A DNA stretch of 51,011 bases from Actinomycetota bacterium (GTDB lineage: Bacteria > Actinomycetota > Actinomycetes > S36-B12 > GCA-2699445), in assembly GCA_020438795.1 (NCBI GenBank), contig JAGQTY010000015.1:1-51011 (forward strand), given 5' to 3'. The position numbers and the translations under genes are program-made. The notes under the pieces were generated by a model. It did not search any database. It was not told where the DNA came from and saw only the letters and a list, made by a program, of their open reading frames with translations. Positions within the stretch are counted from its first letter, which is position 1; each line of letters starts with the position of its first letter. Of this stretch, positions 25,395 to 33,056 are shown piece by piece.

Positions 25395-25804
25395 CGCAGG
25401 AGTGGCTCATCGACAAGTCGGCCTTCGTGCGTCTTGGTCAGGCCGCGGACAAGTCCGAATGGCTAGACCGAATCGAACGTGGACTCGTGCACGTCTGTAC
25501 GGTCACATTGCTCGAGATCGGCGATAGCGCCATAAGCAGCACAGCGCTTGAGGCTGAACGTCATCGGCCGCCACTCAGCGCACTGGTCCACGAGTACGCG
25601 ACTCCTGGTATCGAGGACAGAGCGATTCAGGTCCAATCTCTGCTCGCTCAACGCGCCCAGCATCGTGGGCCAGCGATCCCCGACATCTTGGTGGCCGCGA
25701 CCGCGGAACTGATGGACCTGACAGTCTTGCATCTGGACAAGGACTACGACCTGATAGCTGCCATCACAGGCCAACCAACGCAGCGATTGGCTGTTACGAC
25801 GTAG
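25391..25804 (+). CDS. vapC: VapC-type PIN-domain ribonuclease toxin
   Basis: The ATG at 25391 overlaps the antitoxin stop by four bases; the product has 137 residues, normal for the family. PIN-domain acidic residues are in place: Asp8 (WLIDKSAF), Glu42 (VTLLEIGDS), Asp98 ([11 protein letters not shown]) and Asp116 (LHLDKDYD). These bind Mg2+ and cut RNA, often tRNA or rRNA in this family. All four acids are intact, so the toxin is probably active. The target RNA cannot be predicted. Confidence 0.9.
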   Translation: MTQEWLIDKSAFVRLGQAADKSEWLDRIERGLVHVCTVTLLEIGDSAISSTALEAERHRPPLSALVHEYATPGIEDRAIQVQSLLAQRAQHRGPAIPDILVAATAELMDLTVLHLDKDYDLIAAITGQPTQRLAVTT

Positions 25805-25853
25805 CCGCAGTCACTACTGGTGGGCTCAAGTCCGAGATAGGCGCGGCGACACG

Positions 25854-25882
25854 CATAGGCGGGACGCTCGGCCCGCCGTATG
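25854..25882. terminator. Hairpin between vapC and the convergent zinc-ribbon gene
   Basis: GGCGGG and CCCGCC form a 6-bp stem with an 8-nt loop, extended by CATA/TATG pairing past a one-base bulge. It lies in the 101-base gap between two convergent genes, so it could serve both. There is no U-run. Confidence 0.4.
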
Positions 25883-25905
25883 CCCCGAACAGTTTCAGCG
25901 GTGGT

Positions 25906-26097
25906 TCAGACGCTGCAGCTCATGTCGGAGCCGCAGCACATCGGCGACTTGATCTTGCCGTGGCCGTTGGGGCACTCCGAGATGCGCACGGTGGAGCCGT
26001 CGTCCTTGGTCAGCGTGGCGTCGACCAGGTCGGCGCCACAATGACCGCAGGTGGTGTTCGCGGACATGCCACAATTGGGGCAGGTGTAGGTAGCCAT
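25906..26097 (-). CDS. Small zinc-ribbon protein, unknown function
   Basis: A 63-residue protein rich in cysteine: CPNCG (residues 6-10), CGHCG (17-21), then CPNGHGKIKSPMCCG and a final SCSV. The first two CxxC pairs make a zinc ribbon; the later Cys/His set could bind a second metal. Such small ribbons occur widely in Actinobacteria without a firm role. No operon partner is apparent. Confidence 0.75.
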   Translation of the reverse strand: MATYTCPNCGMSANTTCGHCGADLVDATLTKDDGSTVRISECPNGHGKIKSPMCCGSDMSCSV

Positions 26098-26285
26098 ACC
26101 GCGACGCTATCGCACGCGTCGCCCGGCGCAAGGACTGGCCCAGCCGAAATGACCCATCCGCCCACGACGCTGGGGTGTCCAGGGACTCGTGCTGACCGAC
26201 CAGCGGCTCACAACCAGCCCCTCTCATCGAGCAAAGACCGGCTACAGTCCCCATTAGGCTGAGTAGCGGTCAGGATTGGTGGTCG

Positions 26286-27098
26286 ATGAACCGGTATCAG
26301 GAGTTCGTCTACGAGCACTACCGCGCCATCAACACCTTCAAGGCGGGCGTGGCCGTGCTGCTGGCCATGCTGCTCAACTTCACCCCCCTGCCGGAGGCGC
26401 CCTGGGTGGCGGTCACGGTCATCATCGTCATGTCCACCGCGCCCTACGTCGGCAGCCTGCTGGACAAGGTCGCCCGTCGGACGGTCGGGACGATCGCAGC
26501 AGGCATCTGGGCGACGCTCGTGGTCCTTGCCGGCGGGGCTCCGCACACGCCGCTGACCGTGGCGGCGTGCGTGATCGCCGCACTGGTCGGCTTCTGGTTC
26601 ATCCCTGACAAGCGAGTCGGCTACGCCGCCACCATCTTCGCGGTGACCACCGTGATCCTGCTGTCCTTCCCCGGCTCCACCGAAGAGGCAGTGATCTGGC
26701 GTTCGATCGACATCATCATCGGGGGCTTCATAGCCCTCTTGGTGAGCGTGGTGGTGTTCCCGCACCGGCTGAAGACGACCATCCGAATCCTGAACCGGCG
26801 CACGACCAAGGACTTCGAGATGCTCATCGACCTGGTCGACCGCGGCGCGTCCCGGACCGAGTGCGTACGCGTCGAGGAGGCAGTCGCTGCGGGATTCGTG
26901 GAGCAGCGAACGCTCCTGCCCGACCTCGGCCGGGAGTCCCCGATCCATCACACCGACACTGATGAGCTGCGCGGCCTGATCCAGGAACAGTTGTCCCTCC
27001 TGCGCCGGGTCCACGCCATGCCGGCCGACACCGTGCGTTCCGAATTGGCTGACCTGAACGGCCAGTACACGCACATGCTCAGGCTCGAGACCCAGTGA
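26286..27098 (+). CDS. FUSC/aromatic acid exporter-like membrane protein
   Basis: A 270-residue protein. After an amphipathic start it has about five transmembrane segments: INTFKAGVAVLLAMLL, WVAVTVIIVMSTAP, AGIWATLVVLAGG, AACVIAALVGFWFI and a later pair. These include the FUSC-type stretch SLLDKVARRTVGTIAAG with a conserved Arg/Gly pattern (R-x2-GT-x2-G). A soluble C-terminal region of about 100 residues follows. Fusaric acid resistance and aromatic acid exporters share this half-size layout. The transported compound is unknown. It stands alone, followed by a hairpin. Confidence 0.75.
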   Translation: MNRYQEFVYEHYRAINTFKAGVAVLLAMLLNFTPLPEAPWVAVTVIIVMSTAPYVGSLLDKVARRTVGTIAAGIWATLVVLAGGAPHTPLTVAACVIAALVGFWFIPDKRVGYAATIFAVTTVILLSFPGSTEEAVIWRSIDIIIGGFIALLVSVVVFPHRLKTTIRILNRRTTKDFEMLIDLVDRGASRTECVRVEEAVAAGFVEQRTLLPDLGRESPIHHTDTDELRGLIQEQLSLLRRVHAMPADTVRSELADLNGQYTHMLRLETQ

Positions 27099-27116
27099 TT
27101 CAGCAGTGAGTCCGGC

Positions 27117-27151
27117 CCTGATTCCAGGGCCTTTGGGACACCGGAATCAGG
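27117..27151 (+). terminator. Possible hairpin after the FUSC gene
   Basis: CCTGATTCC and GGAATCAGG are perfect 9-bp arms around a 17-nt loop, 19 bases after the stop. The long loop and the lack of a U-run make this uncertain. Confidence 0.4.
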
Positions 27152-27242
27152 CGTTGCCCCGATCGGGTGAGGCGGGCGTCCGTTTACATTCCTCAAACAT
27201 TCCGCTGACAAGAACCAGATCTTAGGACCCGAAGCTTTCCTC

Positions 27243-29435
27243 ATGAAGAATCTGGATACAGACAGTAGCTACGCCCACAGAACGCTCTCGAAAGGGAACG
27301 CAGCACTGCTGGCATCCGTCGCCAGCGCCGCACTCGCGGTGAGCCTGGTGATGGCACCAGACCCGGCCTCCGCCGACCCCGAGTACCAGTCGCTGGACGG
27401 TACCGGCAACAACCTCGGCAACCCTGCTCTGGGCGCCGCCAACACGAGGTATCCGCGACAGGTCAAAGCCTGGTACAAGGACGGGATCGGCGAACCGGTC
27501 GACGGCCCGAACACGCGCCGGGTCAGCAACCGGGTCTTCAGCGACCTCAGCCAGAACGTCTTCTCCCGACGTGGAGTGACCCAGTGGGCCTGGGTCTGGG
27601 GGCAGTTCCTGGACCATACCTTCGGACTCCGTGAAGAGGGCACTGAAGAGGCCGACATCGGCTTCAACAGCGCCGATCCGCTCGAACGCTTCCAGAACGA
27701 TCTCGGCTCGATCTCCTTCACCCGAAGCGCGGTGGCACCCGGCACCGGAGTGACGACCCCTCGCGAGCAGATCAACACGGTCAGCAGCTTCATCGACGGC
27801 CACGCGGTGTACGGGCCGGACGAGAACCGGCTGGACTGGCTGCGCGCCGGATCACGGGACGGCGATCCGAGCAACAACGACGCCGAACTGCTGATGACGG
27901 ACAACAACTACCTGCCCCCGGCCACGACGCGCGGCAACCCGGGCGACGCCCCGGACATGGCGGTTGAGGGCCGACTGCGCTTCAACCCGACCAGCGTCCG
28001 GGTTGCCGGCGATGTGCGGGCGAACGAGAACATCGGCCTCACGGCAGTACAGACGTTGTTCGCCCGCTACCACAACGAAGTGGTCTCACAGCTTCCCGAT
28101 TCCCTGAGCGAGGAACAGAAGTTCCAGATCGCCCGGCGGGTGGTCTCAGCCACGCAGCAGTGGATCACCTACAACGAGTTCCTGCCCGCCATGGGGGTCA
28201 GGCTTCCGAGGTACCAGGGATACAGGAGCAACGTGGACCCGTCGATCTCCAACGAGTTCGCCACCGTCGGCTACCGCGCCCACACCCAGGTGCACGGCGA
28301 GTTCGAGATCGACGCCGACGCCACTGACTACACCGAGGCGCAACTCGCGGCTTTCGAGGATGCCGGGATCGAGGTGAGCCGCAACGGCGCAGAGGTCGGG
28401 ATCGCTATTCCGTTGAACGTGGCCTTCTTCAACCCGCAACTGCTCGAGGACCTCGGCCTGGGCAATATGCTGGCCGCCCTGGGTGCGGAACCCCAGTACG
28501 CCAACGACGAGATGATCGATGACCAGCTGCGCTCGGTGCTGTTCCAGGTCCCGTCCGAAGGCGTGGCCGACCCGATGGGCTGCCTGGACGGCATCGAGAT
28601 GCCCAACTGCTTCAAGGGTGTTGTCGACCTGGGCGCCATGGACGCCGAGCGAGGCCGTGATCATGGCATGGCCAGCTACAACGAGATGCGCAAGGCCTTC
28701 GGCCTCAAGGCGGTCAAGCGCTTCACTGATGTGACCAAGGAGCGCACCGACCGGTTCCCCCGCCGTCTCAACGGCAACAACCCCAAGATTCTGGACTTCG
28801 TCCTGTTGAAGGATCGCGAGGGCAACGTCCTGCAACGGGGCTCGGACGCCGCCGACACCGAGACGGTCTTCGCCAAGCGTCGCAGCACCCTGGCATCACG
28901 GCTGAAGGATCTCTATGGCTCGGTGAACAAGCTCGGGGCCTTCGTCGGGGGCATGTCCGAGCCAAGCCGTAGGAACAGTGAGCTCGGACCGCTGCAGTGG
29001 GAAATCTGGCGCGACCAGTTCACCCGCCTGCGCGACGGTGACCGCTTCTTCTACGCCAACGATCCCGAACTTGCCAGGATCGGGTCCGAGTACGGCATCG
29101 ACTTCCGGCAATCGCTTGCGCAGGTGATCACCCTCAACTCCGATGCCGACGGCCTGAACGCCAACGTCTTCATGAGCCAGGAGGGGGCCCCGGCTGCCGA
29201 ACGTCCCCGGCAGCGCAATCCGCAGAACCGGAAACCCAACAAGGACAGGAAGGACAACGGCAATCAGAACGGTCGCAACTCAGGGAACGGCAATCAGAAC
29301 GGCCGCAACCAGGGGAACGGCAACCAGAACGCGCGGAACCCGCAGAACGGCAACCAGAACGCGCGGAACCCGCAACGCCAGTCCGGCCAGTCCGACCGGC
29401 CACGGCACAAGAAGAACAAGAAGAAGAAGTCGTAA
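27243..29435 (+). CDS. Exported animal-type heme peroxidase with repeat tail
   Basis: A 730-residue protein with a signal peptide (LLASVASAALAVSLVMA, cut near ASADPE). The heme peroxidase core of the animal (peroxidase-cyclooxygenase) superfamily is recognisable: WGQFLDHTF with the probable distal His125, SFIDGHAVYG, RANENIGLTAVQTLFARYHN, and GYRAHTQVHGEF near the expected proximal His. It also has the late motif MDAERGRDHGMASYNEMR. Such enzymes oxidise halides or organic donors with peroxide outside the cell. The C-terminal 70 residues are Asn/Gln/Arg-rich decapeptide repeats followed by a Lys-rich end (KKNKKKKS), perhaps binding the cell wall or nucleic acid. No Shine-Dalgarno is visible before the ATG. 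Confidence 0.88.
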   Translation: MKNLDTDSSYAHRTLSKGNAALLASVASAALAVSLVMAPDPASADPEYQSLDGTGNNLGNPALGAANTRYPRQVKAWYKDGIGEPVDGPNTRRVSNRVFSDLSQNVFSRRGVTQWAWVWGQFLDHTFGLREEGTEEADIGFNSADPLERFQNDLGSISFTRSAVAPGTGVTTPREQINTVSSFIDGHAVYGPDENRLDWLRAGSRDGDPSNNDAELLMTDNNYLPPATTRGNPGDAPDMAVEGRLRFNPTSVRVAGDVRANENIGLTAVQTLFARYHNEVVSQLPDSLSEEQKFQIARRVVSATQQWITYNEFLPAMGVRLPRYQGYRSNVDPSISNEFATVGYRAHTQVHGEFEIDADATDYTEAQLAAFEDAGIEVSRNGAEVGIAIPLNVAFFNPQLLEDLGLGNMLAALGAEPQYANDEMIDDQLRSVLFQVPSEGVADPMGCLDGIEMPNCFKGVVDLGAMDAERGRDHGMASYNEMRKAFGLKAVKRFTDVTKERTDRFPRRLNGNNPKILDFVLLKDREGNVLQRGSDAADTETVFAKRRSTLASRLKDLYGSVNKLGAFVGGMSEPSRRNSELGPLQWEIWRDQFTRLRDGDRFFYANDPELARIGSEYGIDFRQSLAQVITLNSDADGLNANVFMSQEGAPAAERPRQRNPQNRKPNKDRKDNGNQNGRNSGNGNQNGRNQGNGNQNARNPQNGNQNARNPQRQSGQSDRPRHKKNKKKKS
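29256..29375 (+). repeat. Four tandem 30-bp coding repeats in the peroxidase tail
   Basis: Four consecutive 30-base units, each starting AACGGCAA, encode the decapeptides NGNQNGRNSG, NGNQNGRNQG, NGNQNARNPQ and NGNQNARNPQ. The last two units are almost identical in DNA, suggesting recent expansion by slippage. Confidence 0.85.
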
Positions 29436-29457
29436 CGGGGGGAAGTCCGCTGCTGAA

Positions 29458-29495
29458 CTGCGGGGTTCACTGTCACCGGGCAGTGGACCCCGCAG
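29458..29495 (+). terminator. Strong hairpin after the peroxidase gene
   Basis: Two 15-base arms pair with a single T/G wobble (CTGCGGGGTTCACTG against CAGTGGACCCCGCAG) around an 8-nt loop, 22 bases after the stop codon. It lacks a U-run but is the most stable hairpin near any gene end here. Confidence 0.6.
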
Positions 29496-29612
29496 CTGCC
29501 TGCGGTGCCGGCACCTCGGGGACCTTGGGCACCCATCCTTCGACCGCGACGCCGGAGCCCGACGGCATGATTGAGCCGCCATCGCAGCGCCGCTCATGGC
29601 AGACTGCCAGTC

Positions 29613-30605
29613 ATGCCAGAGGTTTCCGAACTCTATGAGGCTCATGTCCGCTTCGAGATCGAGGCGCACACCGGAGAAGGTCTCAGAGAATCCGTCGAGA
29701 CCGAGATGGCGGCGATCTACCGATGGCTCGACGGCTTGGAGATCGAGGATGTCATCAGCATCCCAGAGGCTGCCGGACTGGTGCATGAGCGACTGCTGGA
29801 GCTTGAACTCGACGATCAGGCACGCGAATCGATCACCGAGATTCTGCTGTCGATCCGGCAGTCCGCCGAGGCCGACACCACCCGGTTCAACGAGCTGGTC
29901 TCCAAGGAATCGTTCGACGAGCTGGTCGACATGGCCGTGCAGATGCAGGATCTGAAGGCCGCACTGATCCAGCAGATCACGACGAGCGAGGCCTATTCCG
30001 AGCTCATCGCCCACGTGCTCTACCGGGGCATCAAGAACTACGCGATCGAGGACGGCGGCATCGCGCGACGGGTCCCCGGCGCCGGGTCGTTCATGAAGCT
30101 TGGGCGGGCGGCTCTCTCCTCGGCCGCGCCCGACCTGGAGCGGGGTCTGGACCAGCAGTTGCTGGCCTTCGTGCACGCGAACATCTCCGACAGCATCCGT
30201 GAATCGCGGCACTATCTGGAGGATGCGCTGGACGAGGAGCTCCTGCACAAGGTCGCCGACGAGGCCTGGACCGTCAACTCCGACGCCTCGGTGGGCGAGG
30301 CGGCTGCGATGATCAGGCCTGAGGCGATCGAGAAGGGCGTGGACTTCGCCAGCCAGACCTGGGACAACCTGCGGCACAATCCTGTGGTCCAGGATGCTGC
30401 CACCAACGTGATCACGAGCTTCATCGAATCGAGGCGTGGTCGCAGCATCGGTGCCCAGCTCGCAGAGGTGGGGCTCACCGAGGAGCGCGCGGTGGAGCTC
30501 TTCCTCACTGCCTTCGGACCGTTCTTCCAGCGAGCCCACGACGACGGCTTCCTCGAGGAGCGCGTCAGGGCGCGGCTGAGCGCGTTCTACGATCAGTACC
30601 TCTGA
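29613..30605 (+). CDS. Unrecognised 330-residue helical protein
   Basis: The ATG at 29613 (MPEVSELYEAHVRFEIEAH) gives 330 residues; an earlier in-frame start would add an unlikely basic stretch. The protein is acidic, has no signal peptide or transmembrane segment, and is predicted mostly helical by eye (long Glu/Leu/Ala runs). The stretch AIEDGGIARRVPGAGSFMKLGRAAL in the middle is the only Gly/Pro-rich, conserved-looking part and may be a membrane-touching or hinge element. It sits alone between the peroxidase and the P450 gene. I do not recognise a family and assign no function. Confidence 0.75.
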   Translation: MPEVSELYEAHVRFEIEAHTGEGLRESVETEMAAIYRWLDGLEIEDVISIPEAAGLVHERLLELELDDQARESITEILLSIRQSAEADTTRFNELVSKESFDELVDMAVQMQDLKAALIQQITTSEAYSELIAHVLYRGIKNYAIEDGGIARRVPGAGSFMKLGRAALSSAAPDLERGLDQQLLAFVHANISDSIRESRHYLEDALDEELLHKVADEAWTVNSDASVGEAAAMIRPEAIEKGVDFASQTWDNLRHNPVVQDAATNVITSFIESRRGRSIGAQLAEVGLTEERAVELFLTAFGPFFQRAHDDGFLEERVRARLSAFYDQYL

Positions 30606-30626
30606 GCGAGCCTCACCGTCCCGCCC

Positions 30627-32087
30627 CTACCGCCGGCTGACGATCGCCGGAATTCCGCCCCTGGGGCGCAGCGTCACCCGAGGCATCGGGACTGCCGCCG
30701 CCGGGTCCGCGGGCGTCAGCTCGAAGCGCCGTCCGATGATGGCCAGCGCGAGCGTGGCCTCAGTCAGCGCGAAGTGGTCACCGATGCACTTGCGGCCCGC
30801 GAAGCCGAACGGGAACCAGGCGCCGCGCGGGACTCCCGGCACCTTGTCGCCGAACTCCCCCTCGCGGGTGAGCCAGCGTTGCGGCCAGAATCGCGAGGGA
30901 TCGTTCCAGAACCTCTGATCACGATGCATCCAGTACTGGGAGGCCACCAGGATGGACCCTGCCGGTATCTCATAGCCGCCCAGCTCCAGATCGACCGTAG
31001 GCTCTCGGTCGAAGGCCCAGGCCGGCGGATACACTCGCAGCGATTCGTTCAGCACGGCACGCGTGCGAGGCAGTTCGGCCATCGAGGCCATGGACAGCGA
31101 CGAGTCCTGCGGGACGACCCGGTCCCACTCCTCCTGGACCCAGTCCTTGACGGCCCTGTTCTGCGACAGCGCCAGCCAGGTCCACGACAGCAGCATGGCG
31201 GTGGTCTCGTGCCCGGCCATCGCCAGGGTGATCACCTCGTCGTGGATCTGCTGGGCAGACATGCCCAGACCGGTCTGCGGGTCACGGGCGCGCAGCAGCG
31301 TCGCAAGGGCGTCAGCAGGGTCCTCGCCCCGATCCAGCTGCTCCTGCTTGCTGGCGATGTGGCTGGCGATGACCTGCTGCAGGGCCTCGACGTTGGAGAC
31401 GATCCGGCGCCGAGCGCGGGAGGGATACCTGCTTTGCAGCGCCCAGAGCGGCGACATCGAGGTCTGGAAGGAGTCGAGCACGGCCGACAGCGGCCGGGCG
31501 ATGCGCTCGGCATCCTGACTGAAGTCCGTGCCCAGGATCGTGTCGCCGACGATCTCGAGGGTGAGCTCGGACATCTCGTCGGCGACGATGATGCGGGGAT
31601 CGTCACGCTCCTCCCAGCGCTGCACCAGTTCATTGCTCCTGCGCACCATGGCATCGGCATACCCCGCGATCTGCCGCCGGGTGAAGGCGGGTTGCACCAG
31701 GCGGCGGTGCTCCCGGTGCGCCTCCCCCTCGCTGGTGAGGATGCCGTCACCCAGCAGTGGCCGCGTGGATCGCAGCGCGAAGCCCTTGTGCATGTCTGCG
31801 GCCCGGGTCACGAAGACCTCCCAGACCAGGTCTGGGTCGGCCAGCCCGTACACGACCCGGTCGGGAAACTGTGCACAGCCGACCGAGCCGACGCTCAGCA
31901 TCGCATTCGTGAACTCCAGGGACGGCACCTTCTTGCGCAGTAGCATGCGCAGGGTCTGGCTGGTGCTCAGCCCGGGCGGGAGCACTTCTGCTGTTCGATA
32001 GCGACGGCGTCGATCCAGCGCATCTCTGCGATTCTCGTGGATCCGCTCGAGTGCCGGGGTGAGGGTGGGGGCCGGTGCTGCGGTCAT
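30627..32087 (-). CDS. Cytochrome P450 monooxygenase
   Basis: A 486-residue P450. The I-helix oxygen-binding motif is AGHETT (291-296), the ExxR is ESLR (348-351), and the heme loop is FGFAGRKCIG with Cys434. The usual Gly at the fourth heme-loop position is Ala. Its length and the N-terminal pattern (HKGFALRSTRPLLGDGILTSEG, HREHRRLVQPAF) resemble P450s that hydroxylate fatty acids or terpenoids rather than the shorter CYP153 alkane hydroxylases. No ferredoxin or reductase is nearby. The ATG at 32087 has GCAGGAG upstream, inside a palindrome. It shares an operator with the AlkB gene at 42 kb, so a hydrocarbon or lipid substrate is a reasonable inference. Confidence 0.92.
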   Translation of the reverse strand: MTAAPAPTLTPALERIHENRRDALDRRRRYRTAEVLPPGLSTSQTLRMLLRKKVPSLEFTNAMLSVGSVGCAQFPDRVVYGLADPDLVWEVFVTRAADMHKGFALRSTRPLLGDGILTSEGEAHREHRRLVQPAFTRRQIAGYADAMVRRSNELVQRWEERDDPRIIVADEMSELTLEIVGDTILGTDFSQDAERIARPLSAVLDSFQTSMSPLWALQSRYPSRARRRIVSNVEALQQVIASHIASKQEQLDRGEDPADALATLLRARDPQTGLGMSAQQIHDEVITLAMAGHETTAMLLSWTWLALSQNRAVKDWVQEEWDRVVPQDSSLSMASMAELPRTRAVLNESLRVYPPAWAFDREPTVDLELGGYEIPAGSILVASQYWMHRDQRFWNDPSRFWPQRWLTREGEFGDKVPGVPRGAWFPFGFAGRKCIGDHFALTEATLALAIIGRRFELTPADPAAAVPMPRVTLRPRGGIPAIVSRR

Positions 32088-32137
32088 CGCGACTCCTGCT
32101 TTACATTCTTAGGTCTAATGTAAAGCAGGAGTCGCGA
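32087..32137. repeat. Inverted repeat with 21-bp perfect arms over the P450 ribosome site
   Basis: Arms at 32087-32107 and 32117-32137 are perfectly complementary, with a 9-nt centre. The left arm begins at the A of the P450 ATG and includes its Shine-Dalgarno, so the transcript could fold over the ribosome site. Inside lies the operator at 32099-32125. Confidence 0.85.
32099..32125 (-). promoter_or_regulatory. Operator CTTTACAT-N11-ATGTAAAG upstream of the P450
   Basis: Perfect 8-bp half-sites with an 11-base spacer, 11 bases before the start codon. The same half-sites at the same spacing occur before the AlkB gene (41998-42024). A TetR-type dimer is the likely binder; the TetR encoded after alkB is the obvious candidate. 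Confidence 0.65.
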
Positions 32138-32285
32138 GCCGTCAATGCCGGCACCCGAATGCGCACAGGGTGACCCGGCCCCAGTGCCCCCGCCTCTGCC
32201 CCTGTATGGCATTGCTGGGCTCGCCGCTGGGAGTCAGAGCGAAAGGACCCCAGCAGCGCCTTGACAGGACGCCGGGCAGACCGGG

Positions 32286-33056
32286 TCAGGGCCGGAACCG
32301 CTTGGTGAGCACCGTCGAGACCCGGGCGGAGAGCCGGGGCGGGGACATCTGCGCGGATGCGAGGAGCACTCTGTTGGCCAGCCCAGGAGTCGAGGAACGC
32401 CGGCCCTTCTTCAGGTCCGTGAGAGCCTGGCGCACCACTGCCTCGGGTTCGAGCCACAGCCAGGACGGCACCGAGGACCGCGAGACCCCGGCGCGATCAT
32501 GGAACCTGGACAGGGTGTAGCCGGGGTGCAGCGCCATGACCGTGATCCCGCTGTCCGCAACCTCGTCGGCGAGCGCATAGCTGAAACTGGTCACGAACGC
32601 CTTGGTTGCGCCGTATACGGCCTGGAACGGCATCGGTTGGCCGGCAGCCGTCGATGACACGTTCACGATGGAGCCGTTCCCGCGGGCCACCATGCCGGGC
32701 AGTGCGGCATGAGACAGCGCCACCACGGCCGTCACGTTCACATCAACCTGACCGGTGTCGTAGTCCGGGTCCTGCTCCAGGAATGCGCCGTAGGTGCCGT
32801 ATCCCGCGCTGTTGACAAGCAAGGTGACGTCGTCGTCCCGAAGCCGTTCACTCACCTGTGCCTGACCGGCCGGGCCCGACAGGTCAGCGGCGAGCGTGTC
32901 CACCTGAACACCAGTGGCCCGCGACAGCCCAGCTGCGACGGTGGCGAGCTCCTCCCTGCTGCGCGCCACGAGCACGAGCGACTCACCCAGAGCACTGAGC
33001 GCTTCGGCGAATGCCAGACCGATGCCACTGGTCCCGCCTGTGATGACCGCCGTCAC
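32286..33056 (-). CDS. Short-chain dehydrogenase/reductase (SDR)
   Basis: A 256-residue classical SDR from a GTG whose first bases overlap the upstream amine oxidase stop (GTGA). The cofactor loop is ITGGTSGIG at the very N-terminus, NSAGYG follows (NNAG-type), and the catalytic residues are Ser in VNVSSTAA and YGATK (Tyr-x3-Lys). LHPGYT is the usual loop after the active site. A His/Arg near the cofactor 2-prime position (VARSREEL) suggests NADP(H) preference. Coupling with the amine oxidase suggests the two act on related substrates, for instance an amine-derived aldehyde or ketone, but this is inference. Confidence 0.88.
   Translation of the reverse strand: MTAVITGGTSGIGLAFAEALSALGESLVLVARSREELATVAAGLSRATGVQVDTLAADLSGPAGQAQVSERLRDDDVTLLVNSAGYGTYGAFLEQDPDYDTGQVDVNVTAVVALSHAALPGMVARGNGSIVNVSSTAAGQPMPFQAVYGATKAFVTSFSYALADEVADSGITVMALHPGYTLSRFHDRAGVSRSSVPSWLWLEPEAVVRQALTDLKKGRRSSTPGLANRVLLASAQMSPPRLSARVSTVLTKRFRP

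Noticed and set aside
27180..27200. Third CTTTACAT-type operator before the peroxidase gene
   Set aside because: Only a single half-site-like TTTACATT is present, with no matching partner.
29256..29375. CRISPR array
   Set aside because: The 30-bp units are directly adjacent with no spacers and lie in frame within the peroxidase gene.
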